From the NCBI GenBank assembly GCA_900538465.1, contig UPXV01000004.1:25263-89262 (forward strand): 64,000 nucleotides of DNA, in the 5' to 3' direction. Source of the stretch: an uncultured Erysipelotrichaceae bacterium (GTDB taxonomy: Bacteria; Bacillota_I; Bacilli_A; Erysipelotrichales; Coprobacillaceae). Shown piece after piece: positions 16,825 to 25,570 of the stretch. The position numbers and the translations under genes are program-made. Position 1 is the first letter of the stretch. Each line of letters starts with the position of its first letter. The notes under the pieces were generated by a model. The model was not told where the DNA came from. It saw only the letters and a list, made by a program, of their open reading frames with translations, and searched no databases.

Positions 16825-18270
16825 ATGATGACAAGAGAAGATTATATCCAAGAGTATCCAAAACACGAAGATATGCGTCAAAATGCCAATCAAGATCGTT
16901 ATCGTTTACAATATCATCTTATGCCTCCTACGGGATTTTTAAATGATCCTAATGGATTGTGTCAAAAAGATGGTGTCTATCATATCTATTTTCAATACAC
17001 ACCATTTGATAGTGGTTGGGGGACAAAATTGTGGGGACACTATACATCAAAAGATATGGTAACATTTACAAAGGAAGAACCCTTTCTTTATCCAGATATG
17101 GAAGCTGATCGAGACGGTGTTTACAGTGGTTCAGCTTTTATCAAAGATGGAAAGATTCATTATTTCTATACAGGAAATGTCAAATTAACAGATAAGCAAG
17201 ATTATGATTATATTTGTTCTGGTCGTGAACAAAATACTATTCATATGACAAGTGAAGATGGTTATCATATTAGTGAGAAAAAAGTTGTTTTGACAAATGA
17301 TGATTATCCTAGTGACATGTCTAAGCATGTTAGAGATCCAAAGATTTTTGAAAAAGATGGATATTATTATATGGTTTTAGGGGGCCGTACTAAAGAAAAT
17401 CAGGGGTGTGTATTATTATATAGAAGTTTGGATTTAGAAAACTTTGAATATTATAATCGTATCATTTTGCCAGACTTTGGCTATATGTGGGAATGCCCAG
17501 ATTTATTTGAAAAAGATGGACAGCTTTTCTTGATGACTTGTCCTCAAGGTCTTCAACAATCTGGATATGATTATGAGAATGTTTATCAAATGGGTTATTT
17601 CAAAGTTGATTATGACTTTGAACAAAACACATATACATTAAGTGATTTTAGGGAAATAGATCATGGCTTTGATATTTATGCACCACAAAGTTTTGTAGAT
17701 GAAAAAGGACGTCGTATCATGATTGCTTGGATGGGAATACCAGATGCTGATTATGATAATCAACCAACAGTTGATTGTGATTGGCAACATGCTTTAACAA
17801 TGCCTAGAGTCTTATCCTATCATCGTGGTCATATTTATCAACAACCAATAAAAGAAATGCAACAGTTACGTCAAGAATGTCTTGTCTCTTGTTGTCAACA
17901 AATCAAACAAACAGATACAATTTGTTTTGAAATGTCAATTGACTTTGAAAAAAATCAAGATTTCAAGTTACAAATAAGAGATGATGTGACTCTAGATTAC
18001 TATCAAAATATTTTGACATTATCGCTTGGTAAAAGTGGACATGGCCGTACACAACGTCATATTCAAATTAAAAGTATAAATAACTTAACTATTTATAGTG
18101 ATACATCAAGTTTAGAAATATTTATCAACGATGGAGAAGAAGTGATGACAACACGTGTATATAGTTCATCATTTCATCAAGAAATTCGTTTCTTAACAGA
18201 AAATGAAGGTCTTGTTCATTTCTATCCTTTAAAAGGATATGAAATATTAGAGAGTGATCGTGATGAATAA
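16825..18270 (+). CDS. scrB: GH32 sucrose-6-phosphate hydrolase
   Basis: This 481-residue cytoplasmic enzyme splits sucrose-6-phosphate to glucose-6-phosphate and fructose. The sucrose box is intact, FLNDPNGL with nucleophile Asp41. The transition-state Asp is in HVRDPKIF and the acid/base Glu in MWECPDLF. The five-bladed propeller covers about residues 28-330 and a beta-sandwich follows. It lies 12 bp after the EIIBCA gene and its end overlaps the second GH32 gene. Two in-frame ATG codons open the gene (16825 and 16828). Confidence 0.93.
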   Translation: MMTREDYIQEYPKHEDMRQNANQDRYRLQYHLMPPTGFLNDPNGLCQKDGVYHIYFQYTPFDSGWGTKLWGHYTSKDMVTFTKEEPFLYPDMEADRDGVYSGSAFIKDGKIHYFYTGNVKLTDKQDYDYICSGREQNTIHMTSEDGYHISEKKVVLTNDDYPSDMSKHVRDPKIFEKDGYYYMVLGGRTKENQGCVLLYRSLDLENFEYYNRIILPDFGYMWECPDLFEKDGQLFLMTCPQGLQQSGYDYENVYQMGYFKVDYDFEQNTYTLSDFREIDHGFDIYAPQSFVDEKGRRIMIAWMGIPDADYDNQPTVDCDWQHALTMPRVLSYHRGHIYQQPIKEMQQLRQECLVSCCQQIKQTDTICFEMSIDFEKNQDFKLQIRDDVTLDYYQNILTLSLGKSGHGRTQRHIQIKSINNLTIYSDTSSLEIFINDGEEVMTTRVYSSSFHQEIRFLTENEGLVHFYPLKGYEILESDRDE

Positions 18271-19663
18271 AGAAGTGTTGAAAAAGGAAATGCAAAGAGT
18301 TCAACAAGATCCTTATCGACTTCATTATCATTTGATGCCACCGATGGGATCACTTGCAGATCCAAATGGAATGTGCCAAATTGGAAAAACAACACATATT
18401 TATTATGTTCATAATCCTATGGCATGTTTAACAAATGAAAGAACTGCTTGTGTTTGGGGACATTATAGCACCGAAGATTTTGTTCATTTTCAATCACATC
18501 CTTATGCGATAAGACCTGATCATCCAAGTGATAAGGATGGTGTTTATAGTGGCAGTAGTCTTTATGAAGATGGGAAATTAAAAATCATATATACTGGAAA
18601 TGTTCGTCATCAAGGTGATTTTGATTATGTTTTTGATGGACGTGAACAGAATGTTTTGATGGTGGAATCAAGTGATGCTATTTGTTTTGAAAACAAAACA
18701 TTATTGATGACAAATGATGATTTCCCAGGAAATATGACGAAGCATGTCAGAGATCCGCAGGTCTTTAAAATGGATGAACATTATTATATGGTCCTTGGGG
18801 CAAGGAATCAAGAACATCAAGGTTTGGCTCTTTTGTATGAGAGTTGGGATATGAAACATTGGCAATATCTAAATCAATTAACTACCTCTCAAAAATTTGG
18901 CTATATGTGGGAATGTCCTGACCTTATTAAAATGAATGAACAGATGATTCTTATAACTTGTCCCCAAGGAGTTTTACAAGATGACTATCATTATCAAAAT
19001 TCACATCAATGTGGTTATTTTATGGTTGATGGAGATTGGAAGAATGATGCGAAATTGAGTGGATTTAATCAATTTGATTTTGGTTTTGATTTCTATGCAG
19101 CACGAACATTCTTAAATGATCATCAAGAACGTATTTTGATTGCTTGGATGGGAATGTCTGAAGCCGATTATACAGAAAATATGACAAAAAAGAATGGTTG
19201 GATGCAAGCAATAGCAATGCCGAGAAAATTGATTTATAAAGATCGCCATTTGTATCAAAAACCAATCGAAGCAATGGAATCTTTAAGACAATCACATCAA
19301 CATATACAATTAAATCATGGTTATCAAGTTCACTCTTTATGTTTTGAATGTCAAATTGATAATATTGATGATCAAGATATAATGATTTATTTCAAAAAAG
19401 ATTGTTATTTAAAATATCATCAGCATATCTTAGAATTAAATTTAGGGACATGTGGAGATGGGCGAAAGATAAGAACGGTTGAATTAAAGAAATTAGAAAC
19501 ATTACATATTTTTAGTGATACAAGTTCTTTAGAAATTTTTATTAATGATGGTTATTATACAATGACAACACGTCTATTTGATTTGGATGATTTGTTTTGT
19601 ATTGAAGCTATAAAAGCACAAGCAGATTTTTATGAATTAGGGAAATATGAGATCAATTATTAA
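18263..19663 (+). CDS. Second GH32 enzyme with altered sucrose box
   Basis: This 466-residue paralogue of the upstream enzyme follows it with an 8-bp overlap. The catalytic Asp33, the HVRDPQVF motif and MWECPDL are kept, so it is probably active. The canonical Asn before the nucleophile is Ala (SLADPNGM), and the usual Gln of the QYxP segment is His (YYVHNPM). Both residues shape the -1 substrate pocket, so a different fructoside or linkage is likely. GTG codons at 18254 and 18260 are also in frame, but ATG at 18263 has the better ribosome spacing. Operon position implies co-induction with scrA and scrB. Confidence 0.88.
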   Translation: MNKEVLKKEMQRVQQDPYRLHYHLMPPMGSLADPNGMCQIGKTTHIYYVHNPMACLTNERTACVWGHYSTEDFVHFQSHPYAIRPDHPSDKDGVYSGSSLYEDGKLKIIYTGNVRHQGDFDYVFDGREQNVLMVESSDAICFENKTLLMTNDDFPGNMTKHVRDPQVFKMDEHYYMVLGARNQEHQGLALLYESWDMKHWQYLNQLTTSQKFGYMWECPDLIKMNEQMILITCPQGVLQDDYHYQNSHQCGYFMVDGDWKNDAKLSGFNQFDFGFDFYAARTFLNDHQERILIAWMGMSEADYTENMTKKNGWMQAIAMPRKLIYKDRHLYQKPIEAMESLRQSHQHIQLNHGYQVHSLCFECQIDNIDDQDIMIYFKKDCYLKYHQHILELNLGTCGDGRKIRTVELKKLETLHIFSDTSSLEIFINDGYYTMTTRLFDLDDLFCIEAIKAQADFYELGKYEINY

Positions 19664-19671
19664 ATCCTTAT

Positions 19672-19699
19672 TTGCAAAGATTTTCATTTCTTGTATAAT
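19672..19699 (+). promoter_or_regulatory. Promoter of the LacI regulator gene
   Basis: TTGCAA (19672-19677), 16 bp, TATAAT (19694-19699). The open frame runs through this box, which argues that translation begins downstream at 19721. Confidence 0.6.
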
Positions 19700-19720
19700 G
19701 AAAACATGAGGATGAGATTG

Positions 19721-20722
19721 ATGGAAAATAAAAAAATGACAATGTCTGACATCGCCAAAATAGCAGGAGTTGCAAAAAGTACAGTTTCTCGATATTTTAA
19801 TGGTGGATATGTCAAAGAAGAAACAAAACAAAAATTAAAGAAAATTATTGATGAATATCATTATGAACCTAATGCTGTGGCACAAAGTTTAAAAGCCAAA
19901 CGTAGTTATACAATTGGAATTGTTGCACCTTGTTTAGATTCAATTACTTCATCACGCATGTTAATGGCCATTGATGAATATTTAAAGAATCAAGGATACA
20001 CAACGATTATTATCAATACCAATCATAATGAAATGCGAGAACTCGCATCAATAGAACATCTATGGCGTATGAATGTTGATGGGATTATTTTGCTTGCTAC
20101 AGCAATCACAATGACACATCAACAAATTGCCAATAAATTAGATATTCCTATTTTGTTTGTTGCTCAATTGTTTAAAGGTGGTATTTCAATTATTTATGAT
20201 GATTATCATGCAGGTTATGATATAGGACAATATGCAGCTCAAATGGGACATCAAAACATTTTGTATTTTGGAGTTCCCAATAAAGATGAGGCTGTTGGCG
20301 TTCAACGTAAAAAAGGGGTTCTGGATGCTTTATCAGATGCCCATATTACAAATATTACAATTAAAGAAACAGAATTCTCATTTTATAAATCTCGAAAAAT
20401 TATAAAAGAATATTTAGAGAAACATCAACCATCATTAATTATTTGTGCAACAGATAATATTGCATTGGCATGTTATAAAGAAATACAAGAAAAGGGATTG
20501 AAAGTTCCTGATGATATTTCTTTAATTGGATTTGGTGGTTATGAAATATCATCATTAGTGACACCAAGTTTATGTACGATTCGTTTTGATAATGAATTGG
20601 CAGGACAGATGGCAGGAAAGACTATTATTCAATTAATTGATAAAGAAATGGTTGCTCCTACACAATTGATAGGTTATCAATTGATTAAAGGTGGCAGTGT
20701 AAAAAAGAAGCATTCATCATAA
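19721..20722 (+). CDS. scrR: LacI-family repressor of the sucrose operon
   Basis: This 333-residue protein has an N-terminal LacI helix-turn-helix (MTMSDIAKIAGVAKSTVSRY, about residues 6-25) with the hinge near residue 55, then a periplasmic-binding-like effector domain. ATG at 19721 is preferred over an earlier in-frame frame start because it follows GAGGATGAG and the region before it carries the promoter. The paired GAACCG operators upstream of scrA match LacI-type half-sites. The effector is probably a fructose- or sucrose-phosphate; ligand and symbol are inferred from position. Confidence 0.88.
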   Translation: MENKKMTMSDIAKIAGVAKSTVSRYFNGGYVKEETKQKLKKIIDEYHYEPNAVAQSLKAKRSYTIGIVAPCLDSITSSRMLMAIDEYLKNQGYTTIIINTNHNEMRELASIEHLWRMNVDGIILLATAITMTHQQIANKLDIPILFVAQLFKGGISIIYDDYHAGYDIGQYAAQMGHQNILYFGVPNKDEAVGVQRKKGVLDALSDAHITNITIKETEFSFYKSRKIIKEYLEKHQPSLIICATDNIALACYKEIQEKGLKVPDDISLIGFGGYEISSLVTPSLCTIRFDNELAGQMAGKTIIQLIDKEMVAPTQLIGYQLIKGGSVKKKHSS

Positions 20723-20749
20723 CATAATGTTATGAAGGATGCTTCTTTT
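20703..20749. terminator. Bidirectional terminator between scrR and nitroreductase
   Basis: A long hairpin (AAAAGAAGCAT at 20703-20713 with ATGCTTCTTTT at 20739-20749, inner stem CATAACAT/ATGTTATG) carries T runs on both strands and serves both convergent genes. Confidence 0.85.
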
Positions 20750-20751
20750 GT

Positions 20752-21291
20752 TTATTTGATAATGTGAATTCTATTTTTATTTTTCTCTTTGACTGGAGAT
20801 TCTTTGGCAGGATATCCCAAAGCAGCGCAACCAACCACTTGATGATTGGCTGGAACACCTATTTTTGTTAGAACATTTCTAACTTCTTCAACATCTTGAG
20901 TATCTCTTAATTGATTAATCCAACATGAACCAATATGAAGACTTGTTGCAGCTAAAAACATATTTTCTAAGATGCAGCTTCCATCTTCCACACGACGACT
21001 ATCATATTCAGGACCACTCACAATAACAAGGACAGGGGCATGATAGGCACAGTGATAATTGTTTGGCTTTTCATCTCCCCGTTCATTGAATACAGTTTTG
21101 ATAGCTTCGGCTAATTCATCTATGAGTAAAGTATTAGTGACTGCAAAAGCTTCACATAATTGTTTATTCATAGCACTTGGGGCTTGTATACCTGCTTCTA
21201 ATATGATTTGTAATTCTTCATTTGGAATTGGCGTTTCTAAGTATGCACGACAACTTCTTCTTTGTGCAATTGTTTGTAATGTTTCATTCAT
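20752..21291 (-). CDS. Nitroreductase-family FMN oxidoreductase
   Basis: This 179-residue protein is a short nitroreductase-fold flavoenzyme. The N-terminal FMN-contacting segment RRSCRAYLETPIP and the AGIQAPSAMNKQ block are typical, and SCWINQLRD plus VVGCAALGYPAKE match the C-terminal half. Such enzymes reduce nitro compounds, quinones or related acceptors with NAD(P)H and work as dimers. It is a stand-alone cytoplasmic gene with a GAGGTGATG ribosome site. The physiological substrate is unknown. Confidence 0.9.
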   Translation of the reverse strand: MNETLQTIAQRRSCRAYLETPIPNEELQIILEAGIQAPSAMNKQLCEAFAVTNTLLIDELAEAIKTVFNERGDEKPNNYHCAYHAPVLVIVSGPEYDSRRVEDGSCILENMFLAATSLHIGSCWINQLRDTQDVEEVRNVLTKIGVPANHQVVGCAALGYPAKESPVKEKNKNRIHIIK

Positions 21292-21358
21292 CTTTCATCA
21301 CCTCTACTATTATTATAGCTCTATTGACTGAAAAAACAATGCTAATCCTAAGAATTTG

Positions 21359-21367
21359 TGGTATACT
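21359..21367 (+). promoter_or_regulatory. Extended -10 promoter of the lipoprotein operon
   Basis: TGGTATACT is an extended -10 box 27 bp before the ATG. An AAGGAGG site follows directly upstream of the start. Confidence 0.5.
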
Positions 21368-21393
21368 ATTGTCGATATTAAGGAGGTTTCTAT

Positions 21394-22947
21394 ATGAAAA
21401 AACTAGCAATATTTATGCTTGCAGCGATATTATTATGTGGATGTACTCATGAGAAGAAAACATCAACATTTATGTTGACAAGAGATAATACATTATATGC
21501 CCTTTATAATCAAGATGGCAAAAAATTAACAGAATATCAATATAAAACATTTGAAGAAGTCAAAGATTCAGGTTATCTTGTGACTAATGAAAAAGATCAA
21601 AAAGGATTTATTTCATTAAAAGGAGAGGAAATAATTGCTCCTGGAACATATGAGACATTAGAAGCAGTGGATCAAATGCTATATGCAACAAAAAAAGTTG
21701 AAAACAAAGAACCTAAAAAAGATGATAAAAAAGAAGAGAAGAAAGACAATAAAACAGAAGAAAAAAAGGATGATCAGAAAAAAGAAGAAAAAGTAGCCAC
21801 AGATGGAATTATCAAAACAAATTTATATGTTTTAAATAATGATGGTGAAGTTCTTTATAGTGCTGATGAAAAAACAGGAATTATCAAAAGTGGTCTTCCT
21901 ATTATTGTGAAAGATGGAGAATATATTGTTTTAAGTCACAATGGAGAAGAATTGTATCGTGGTAAAGAAACTGTTCAATATGCGAGTCAATATGAAAATA
22001 GTACAAGTGTTGTGATTGGATTTGTAGATCATAGTCAATTCTATTATTTTAATGAAGATAAAGAAAAGAATATAAAGATATCTATGAAAGAAAAAGGACA
22101 TTTTAAAATATTGGCTCAAGATGTGAATGGATGTATTTTGAATGATGAAACATTAAAGAGTATGATATATGTTGATTATAAGGATAAAAAATATTATCAA
22201 AATACAATTTTAGTTAATGAAGCATCATTTGATCAATCTGGAAATATTATTTTAAAATCTAATGATAAGACTTTTGTTTATCCGATTGGAAAAGCTCCAG
22301 TATTAATGACAAGTTATTATTTGTCTTCATATACCTATGTTTCTCGATCAAATGATATTTATGGACCACATTTGGTATTTAAAGATGGAAAGAATACAGG
22401 AGAATTATCAAATTGTCAATTGTTTCCAACAGCAGTTCATGTCTATTCAGATATTTTCCCTGTGTATCAAAGAAATAAAGGATATGAATATTATAACTTT
22501 GATAATAAGAAAGTGATTAACAAGACATATTTAGATGCAGAACCATTTGATCAAAATCGTCGTGCAATTGTGAAAATTGATGATAAAGGATATTCATTAA
22601 TTGACGAAAAAGGAGAATTATTAACAAAAGAAAAATATTATCAAATTAAGTACATAGGTAGTTCATATTATGCTGTATATAATGAGACTGGGCTATTTGG
22701 TGTATTAGATTTAGATGGAAATGAAGTTTTTCCTATGGAATATACATCATTACCTGAAACACCATTGGTTGAATATAATGAAAAAACATATCTAACATTA
22801 AATAAAAATGGTCGTTCTTTTGTTTATGATGTTAAAAATGATATGAAAGAAGTCTTTGCTCATGAAGGAAATGTTGTATTTAATGAAAAAGGATATTTTA
22901 GTGTGGATAATCAATATTTTACTTTTGAGGGTGAAGAAATTAAATAA
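21394..22947 (+). CDS. WG-repeat-type lipoprotein
   Basis: This 517-residue protein has a lipoprotein signal peptide with lipobox LLCGC, so Cys17 should be lipidated and the rest lies outside the membrane. A charged Lys/Glu/Asp linker (about residues 105-135) divides it. On both sides are repeats of the WG/beta-propeller kind, in which a YxxxGK or DEKG turn is followed by two strands (for example LIDEKGELLTKEKYY and FGVLDLDGNEVFPMEY). The function is unknown; these propellers often act as binding platforms. The next gene starts 9 bp downstream, so the two are one operon. Confidence 0.82.
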   Translation: MKKLAIFMLAAILLCGCTHEKKTSTFMLTRDNTLYALYNQDGKKLTEYQYKTFEEVKDSGYLVTNEKDQKGFISLKGEEIIAPGTYETLEAVDQMLYATKKVENKEPKKDDKKEEKKDNKTEEKKDDQKKEEKVATDGIIKTNLYVLNNDGEVLYSADEKTGIIKSGLPIIVKDGEYIVLSHNGEELYRGKETVQYASQYENSTSVVIGFVDHSQFYYFNEDKEKNIKISMKEKGHFKILAQDVNGCILNDETLKSMIYVDYKDKKYYQNTILVNEASFDQSGNIILKSNDKTFVYPIGKAPVLMTSYYLSSYTYVSRSNDIYGPHLVFKDGKNTGELSNCQLFPTAVHVYSDIFPVYQRNKGYEYYNFDNKKVINKTYLDAEPFDQNRRAIVKIDDKGYSLIDEKGELLTKEKYYQIKYIGSSYYAVYNETGLFGVLDLDGNEVFPMEYTSLPETPLVEYNEKTYLTLNKNGRSFVYDVKNDMKEVFAHEGNVVFNEKGYFSVDNQYFTFEGEEIK

Positions 22948-22956
22948 GGAGAATTT

Positions 22957-24003
22957 ATGGAATATTTAGTATTGTTGTTGGGGATGTTTATTGGAACATT
23001 GTTATTGATGCAGATTATATTCTTTGAAATGACAAGAAAGAAAATGGCTGCTGCAGATAATGTGAATTGGTTTTTATCACTAAAGAGACCTTTTAGTTAT
23101 CATAGAGTGGGTTATATGTTCTTTATTTGTTTGATTTGTTATTTTATAACATCGCCAGAAAATATGTTTAGTGCAAGTTGGTTTATTTATTTTGTATTGT
23201 TTTTAGCAATGGGAATTGTTTCTGATGCTGTTGTTCAATATTTGGTTTTACTTTATAGCAAAAAAAGATGTCGTAAAGAAATAGAGGAAGCAACATTATT
23301 ACAAAATGAATTGTTACAGATTTCTCAGACAATGAGTGATAGTCAAGATTATGAAGAATCAGCTAACCAATATGATGAAAAAGATGTTTTAAAGAGATAT
23401 ATTGATCCTCATGATCATATTGCCTTTTTAACAATTGATGAAGGTCAGTTTGTTTTGGATTTTGATGCAAAACCTGCGGCTACATTTATTATTGAACCAT
23501 ATAGTGATGTGAATACAGTTCGTGCAAAATTTGATGATGAATCTATCAAAGTGACACGTTTAACGCCATCTGGACAAATGCCATTTAAAGATGAAAAGAT
23601 TGATATTGTGATGTGTGAATATTCCAATTATGATAAAAATGAAATACAAAGAATCTTAAAACAAGGTGGTTATTTCATTGTGAATCAAAATGGAACAGCC
23701 AATTTAAAAGAATTTTTACAAATCTATATGCCTTATGGAATGAAAGGATCTTGGGATGCTTATTCTTGTGCTCAAACTTTAGAAAGCATTGGAATGAGAA
23801 TTATTGATAAATTAGAAGATTATGGAACAATTCGTTTCCATAGTATTCAAGCATTACATACATTCTTTAAAAAACATTCACCAGATATTGCAGATATGAA
23901 TAAATATCAAATCTTTTATTTGAAAGCATTAAAAGCTATTAAAGAACATAGTTTTTATGAAATGACAACTCATCGTTTTTTAGTTGTAGCTCAAAAAGTA
24001 TAG
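22957..24003 (+). CDS. Membrane protein with degenerate methyltransferase-like domain
   Basis: This 348-residue protein has three membrane helices in the first 105 residues (about 2-24, 50-68 and 74-100), a short coiled or acidic linker, and a cytoplasmic C-terminal domain from about 150. The stretch MPFKDEKIDIVMCEYSN followed by EIQRILKQGGYFIV is a class I SAM methyltransferase pattern (motifs post-I to III). The glycine-rich SAM loop (motif I) is not recognisable, so catalysis is doubtful. It follows the WG-repeat lipoprotein by 9 bp. A membrane-tethered sensor or divergent methyltransferase is possible; I cannot name a family. Confidence 0.72.
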   Translation: MEYLVLLLGMFIGTLLLMQIIFFEMTRKKMAAADNVNWFLSLKRPFSYHRVGYMFFICLICYFITSPENMFSASWFIYFVLFLAMGIVSDAVVQYLVLLYSKKRCRKEIEEATLLQNELLQISQTMSDSQDYEESANQYDEKDVLKRYIDPHDHIAFLTIDEGQFVLDFDAKPAATFIIEPYSDVNTVRAKFDDESIKVTRLTPSGQMPFKDEKIDIVMCEYSNYDKNEIQRILKQGGYFIVNQNGTANLKEFLQIYMPYGMKGSWDAYSCAQTLESIGMRIIDKLEDYGTIRFHSIQALHTFFKKHSPDIADMNKYQIFYLKALKAIKEHSFYEMTTHRFLVVAQKV

Positions 24004-24011
24004 ATAAAAAC

Positions 24012-24049
24012 AAGTGATTTACGATATTGAATAGTAAGTCACTTTTTGT
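24012..24049 (+). terminator. Terminator of the lipoprotein operon
   Basis: An 11-bp stem with one G-T pair (24012-24022 with 24034-24044) is followed by TTTGTTTT. Confidence 0.75.
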
Positions 24050-24120
24050 TTTAGAGTTGAAAAAATATGTAAAATAATAGAGATAATTTTTTTATTATAA
24101 GACTTGACAAAAAAATATTA

Positions 24121-24134
24121 TGAAAGCGCATAAA
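24121..24134 (+). promoter_or_regulatory. cre-like site upstream of ptsH
   Basis: TGAAAGCGCATAAA fits the CcpA consensus at 12 of 14 positions. It lies between a TTGACA (24104-24109) and the likely ptsH -10 at 24173, an upstream position that would suit activation or control of a second promoter. Confidence 0.5.
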
Positions 24135-24169
24135 ATCTTTTCAAAAAATATGGAAATGTAAATTTATTG

Positions 24170-24178
24170 TGTTATAAT
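24170..24178 (+). promoter_or_regulatory. ptsH promoter (extended -10)
   Basis: TGTTATAAT ends 33 bp before the ptsH ATG. TGGAAA at 24151-24156 gives a weak -35 at 16-bp spacing. Confidence 0.55.
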
Positions 24179-24211
24179 AAGACTATAAATTATTAAGGAG
24201 GAGTCAATAAA

Positions 24212-24481
24212 ATGGCAGAAAAATTATCTTTCGTAGTTTCAGATCCAGTGGGATTACATGCTAGACCTGCAACTATCTTAGTAAACCAAGCTAGTAAATT
24301 CACTAGTAATATTAAATTAGTTTACAATGGTAAGGAAGTTAACTTAAAATCAATTATGGGAGTTATGTCTTTAGGTGTTCCAACTAAAGCTACTGTAGAA
24401 ATCGTAGCTGAAGGTGAAGATGAAAAAGATGTAATCGAATCAATTGCAAAAGTTATTAAAGAACAAAAAGTTGCTGAATAA
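24212..24481 (+). CDS. ptsH: Phosphocarrier protein HPr
   Basis: HPr carries phosphate from enzyme I to all EIIA proteins, including the EIIBCA at 14899. The 89-residue protein has the catalytic VGLHARPAT block with His16 and the regulatory serine Ser47 in LKSIMGVMSLG, the HPr kinase target used in CcpA-dependent repression. Enzyme I is not encoded next to it, since the gene is followed by its own terminator. The presence of the regulatory serine together with cre-like sites in this window supports Gram-positive-style carbon catabolite control. Confidence 0.97.
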   Translation: MAEKLSFVVSDPVGLHARPATILVNQASKFTSNIKLVYNGKEVNLKSIMGVMSLGVPTKATVEIVAEGEDEKDVIESIAKVIKEQKVAE

Positions 24482-24502
24482 TAGACAGCAATCTTAAATA
24501 AT

Positions 24503-24525
24503 GGACCTACTCGTTAGGTCCTTTT
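24503..24525 (+). terminator. Terminator of ptsH
   Basis: A perfect 7-bp stem GGACCTA/TAGGTCC (24503-24509 with 24515-24521) has a CTCGT loop and is followed by four T residues. Confidence 0.85.
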
Positions 24526-24594
24526 CCTTTGCATAGGGGAAAACCTTATGCTTTTTCTTTACTTTTTAATATCTTGGTGTTATGATTGATTTAG

Positions 24595-24618
24595 ATATTT
24601 AGATAAACATCTAAATAT
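24595..24618. promoter_or_regulatory. Perfect dyad operator before the ArsR/SdpR gene
   Basis: ATATTTAGAT and ATCTAAATAT (24595-24604, 24609-24618) form a perfect 10-bp inverted repeat around AAAC. It sits directly before the AAGGAGGG ribosome site of the regulator gene, the usual place for ArsR-type autoregulation. A further TTAGAT half-site precedes it at 24591. Confidence 0.7.
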
Positions 24619-24634
24619 TAAAGGAGGGAGATAT

Positions 24635-24904
24635 ATGGGTGATGCATTTAAAGCGTTAAGTGATCCAACAAGACGAAAGATTTTAGAATTGTTACAAGAA
24701 AAGCCTTTAAATGCAGGAGAGATAGCTGATTACTTCCAAATTACAAAGCCTTCAATATCTCATCATTTGGCTATTTTAAAGAATAGTGGATTGATTATCG
24801 ATGAAAGACAAGGACAAAATATTGTCTATAGTTTAGATATGACAGTCTTTCAGGATATGATGAAGTGGTTTATGAATTTTATGGATATGGGGGATAAGAA
24901 ATGA
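24635..24904 (+). CDS. ArsR-family autorepressor (SdpR-like)
   Basis: This 89-residue winged-helix protein matches the ArsR/SdpR type: FKALSDPTRRKILELLQE, a recognition helix in ITKPSISHHLAILKNSGLI, and a short wing. No metal-binding Cys motif is present, so it is not a classical metal sensor. SdpR represses its own operon and is held at the membrane by SdpI when a toxin is bound. The stop overlaps the SdpI-type gene by 4 bp. The perfect dyad just upstream is its expected operator. Confidence 0.88.
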   Translation: MGDAFKALSDPTRRKILELLQEKPLNAGEIADYFQITKPSISHHLAILKNSGLIIDERQGQNIVYSLDMTVFQDMMKWFMNFMDMGDKK

Positions 24905-25545
24905 AAAAGAAGATATTTGATATTGTTCTTTGGATAATCACATTATTTTTTATTGGTGGAGTTTTTTTGATGCCTGAAACAGTTCCTACTCATTGGGATA
25001 TAAATTGGCAAGTGGATGGGTATGGCAGTCGTTATTATTTAATTATTTTAGCATTATTTCCTATTCTTGTGCATTATGGAATGTTTTTTGCAAAGAAGAT
25101 TGATCCAAGGAAAAAGAATATTGAAAGAAGAGAAAAGACCTATGAAATCTTTAGATATGGTTTGACTTGTTTCTTTATTGTATTGGTTGTTATTTTCTAT
25201 TATCTGACATTAAATCCACATGGAAATATGAAAGTTATTTTATTAAGTGCTTTAGGTTTATTGCTGATTGGAATGGGAAACTATATGCCAAAAGTTCCAC
25301 AGAATTATTTTTTAGGAATTAAAACACCATGGACACTAGCCAATGAATATGTATGGAAGAAAACGCATAAAATAGGTGGTTATTCATATATTGGTGTTGG
25401 ACTGATTATTTTGATATATGCCTTATTTAATTTACCATATGAATATATTGTGATTATGGTATTGGTAATTGGTGATGTGATTTTTTGTTATGGATATTCG
25501 TATCTTGTCTTCAGGAAGACAGAGACGAAAAATATTGATTTATAG
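24901..25545 (+). CDS. SdpI/DUF1648-family membrane protein
   Basis: This 214-residue membrane protein has six predicted helices and the DUF1648 signature in the first loop, TVPTHWDINWQVDGYGSR, followed by the SdpI domain with NYFLGIKTPWTLANEYVWKK. In Bacillus subtilis SdpI gives immunity to the SdpC toxin and also relays its presence to SdpR. No SdpC-like toxin is visible nearby, so here the pair is probably a defence or envelope sensor against foreign SDP-like peptides. Confidence 0.88.
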   Translation: MKKKIFDIVLWIITLFFIGGVFLMPETVPTHWDINWQVDGYGSRYYLIILALFPILVHYGMFFAKKIDPRKKNIERREKTYEIFRYGLTCFFIVLVVIFYYLTLNPHGNMKVILLSALGLLLIGMGNYMPKVPQNYFLGIKTPWTLANEYVWKKTHKIGGYSYIGVGLIILIYALFNLPYEYIVIMVLVIGDVIFCYGYSYLVFRKTETKNIDL

Positions 25546-25570
25546 AAGTAATATGTATATAATTATAATA

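Noticed and set aside
19691..19720. Longer start for the LacI regulator
   Set aside because: The added codons lie on a TATAAT box and have no ribosome site; ATG 19721 fits.
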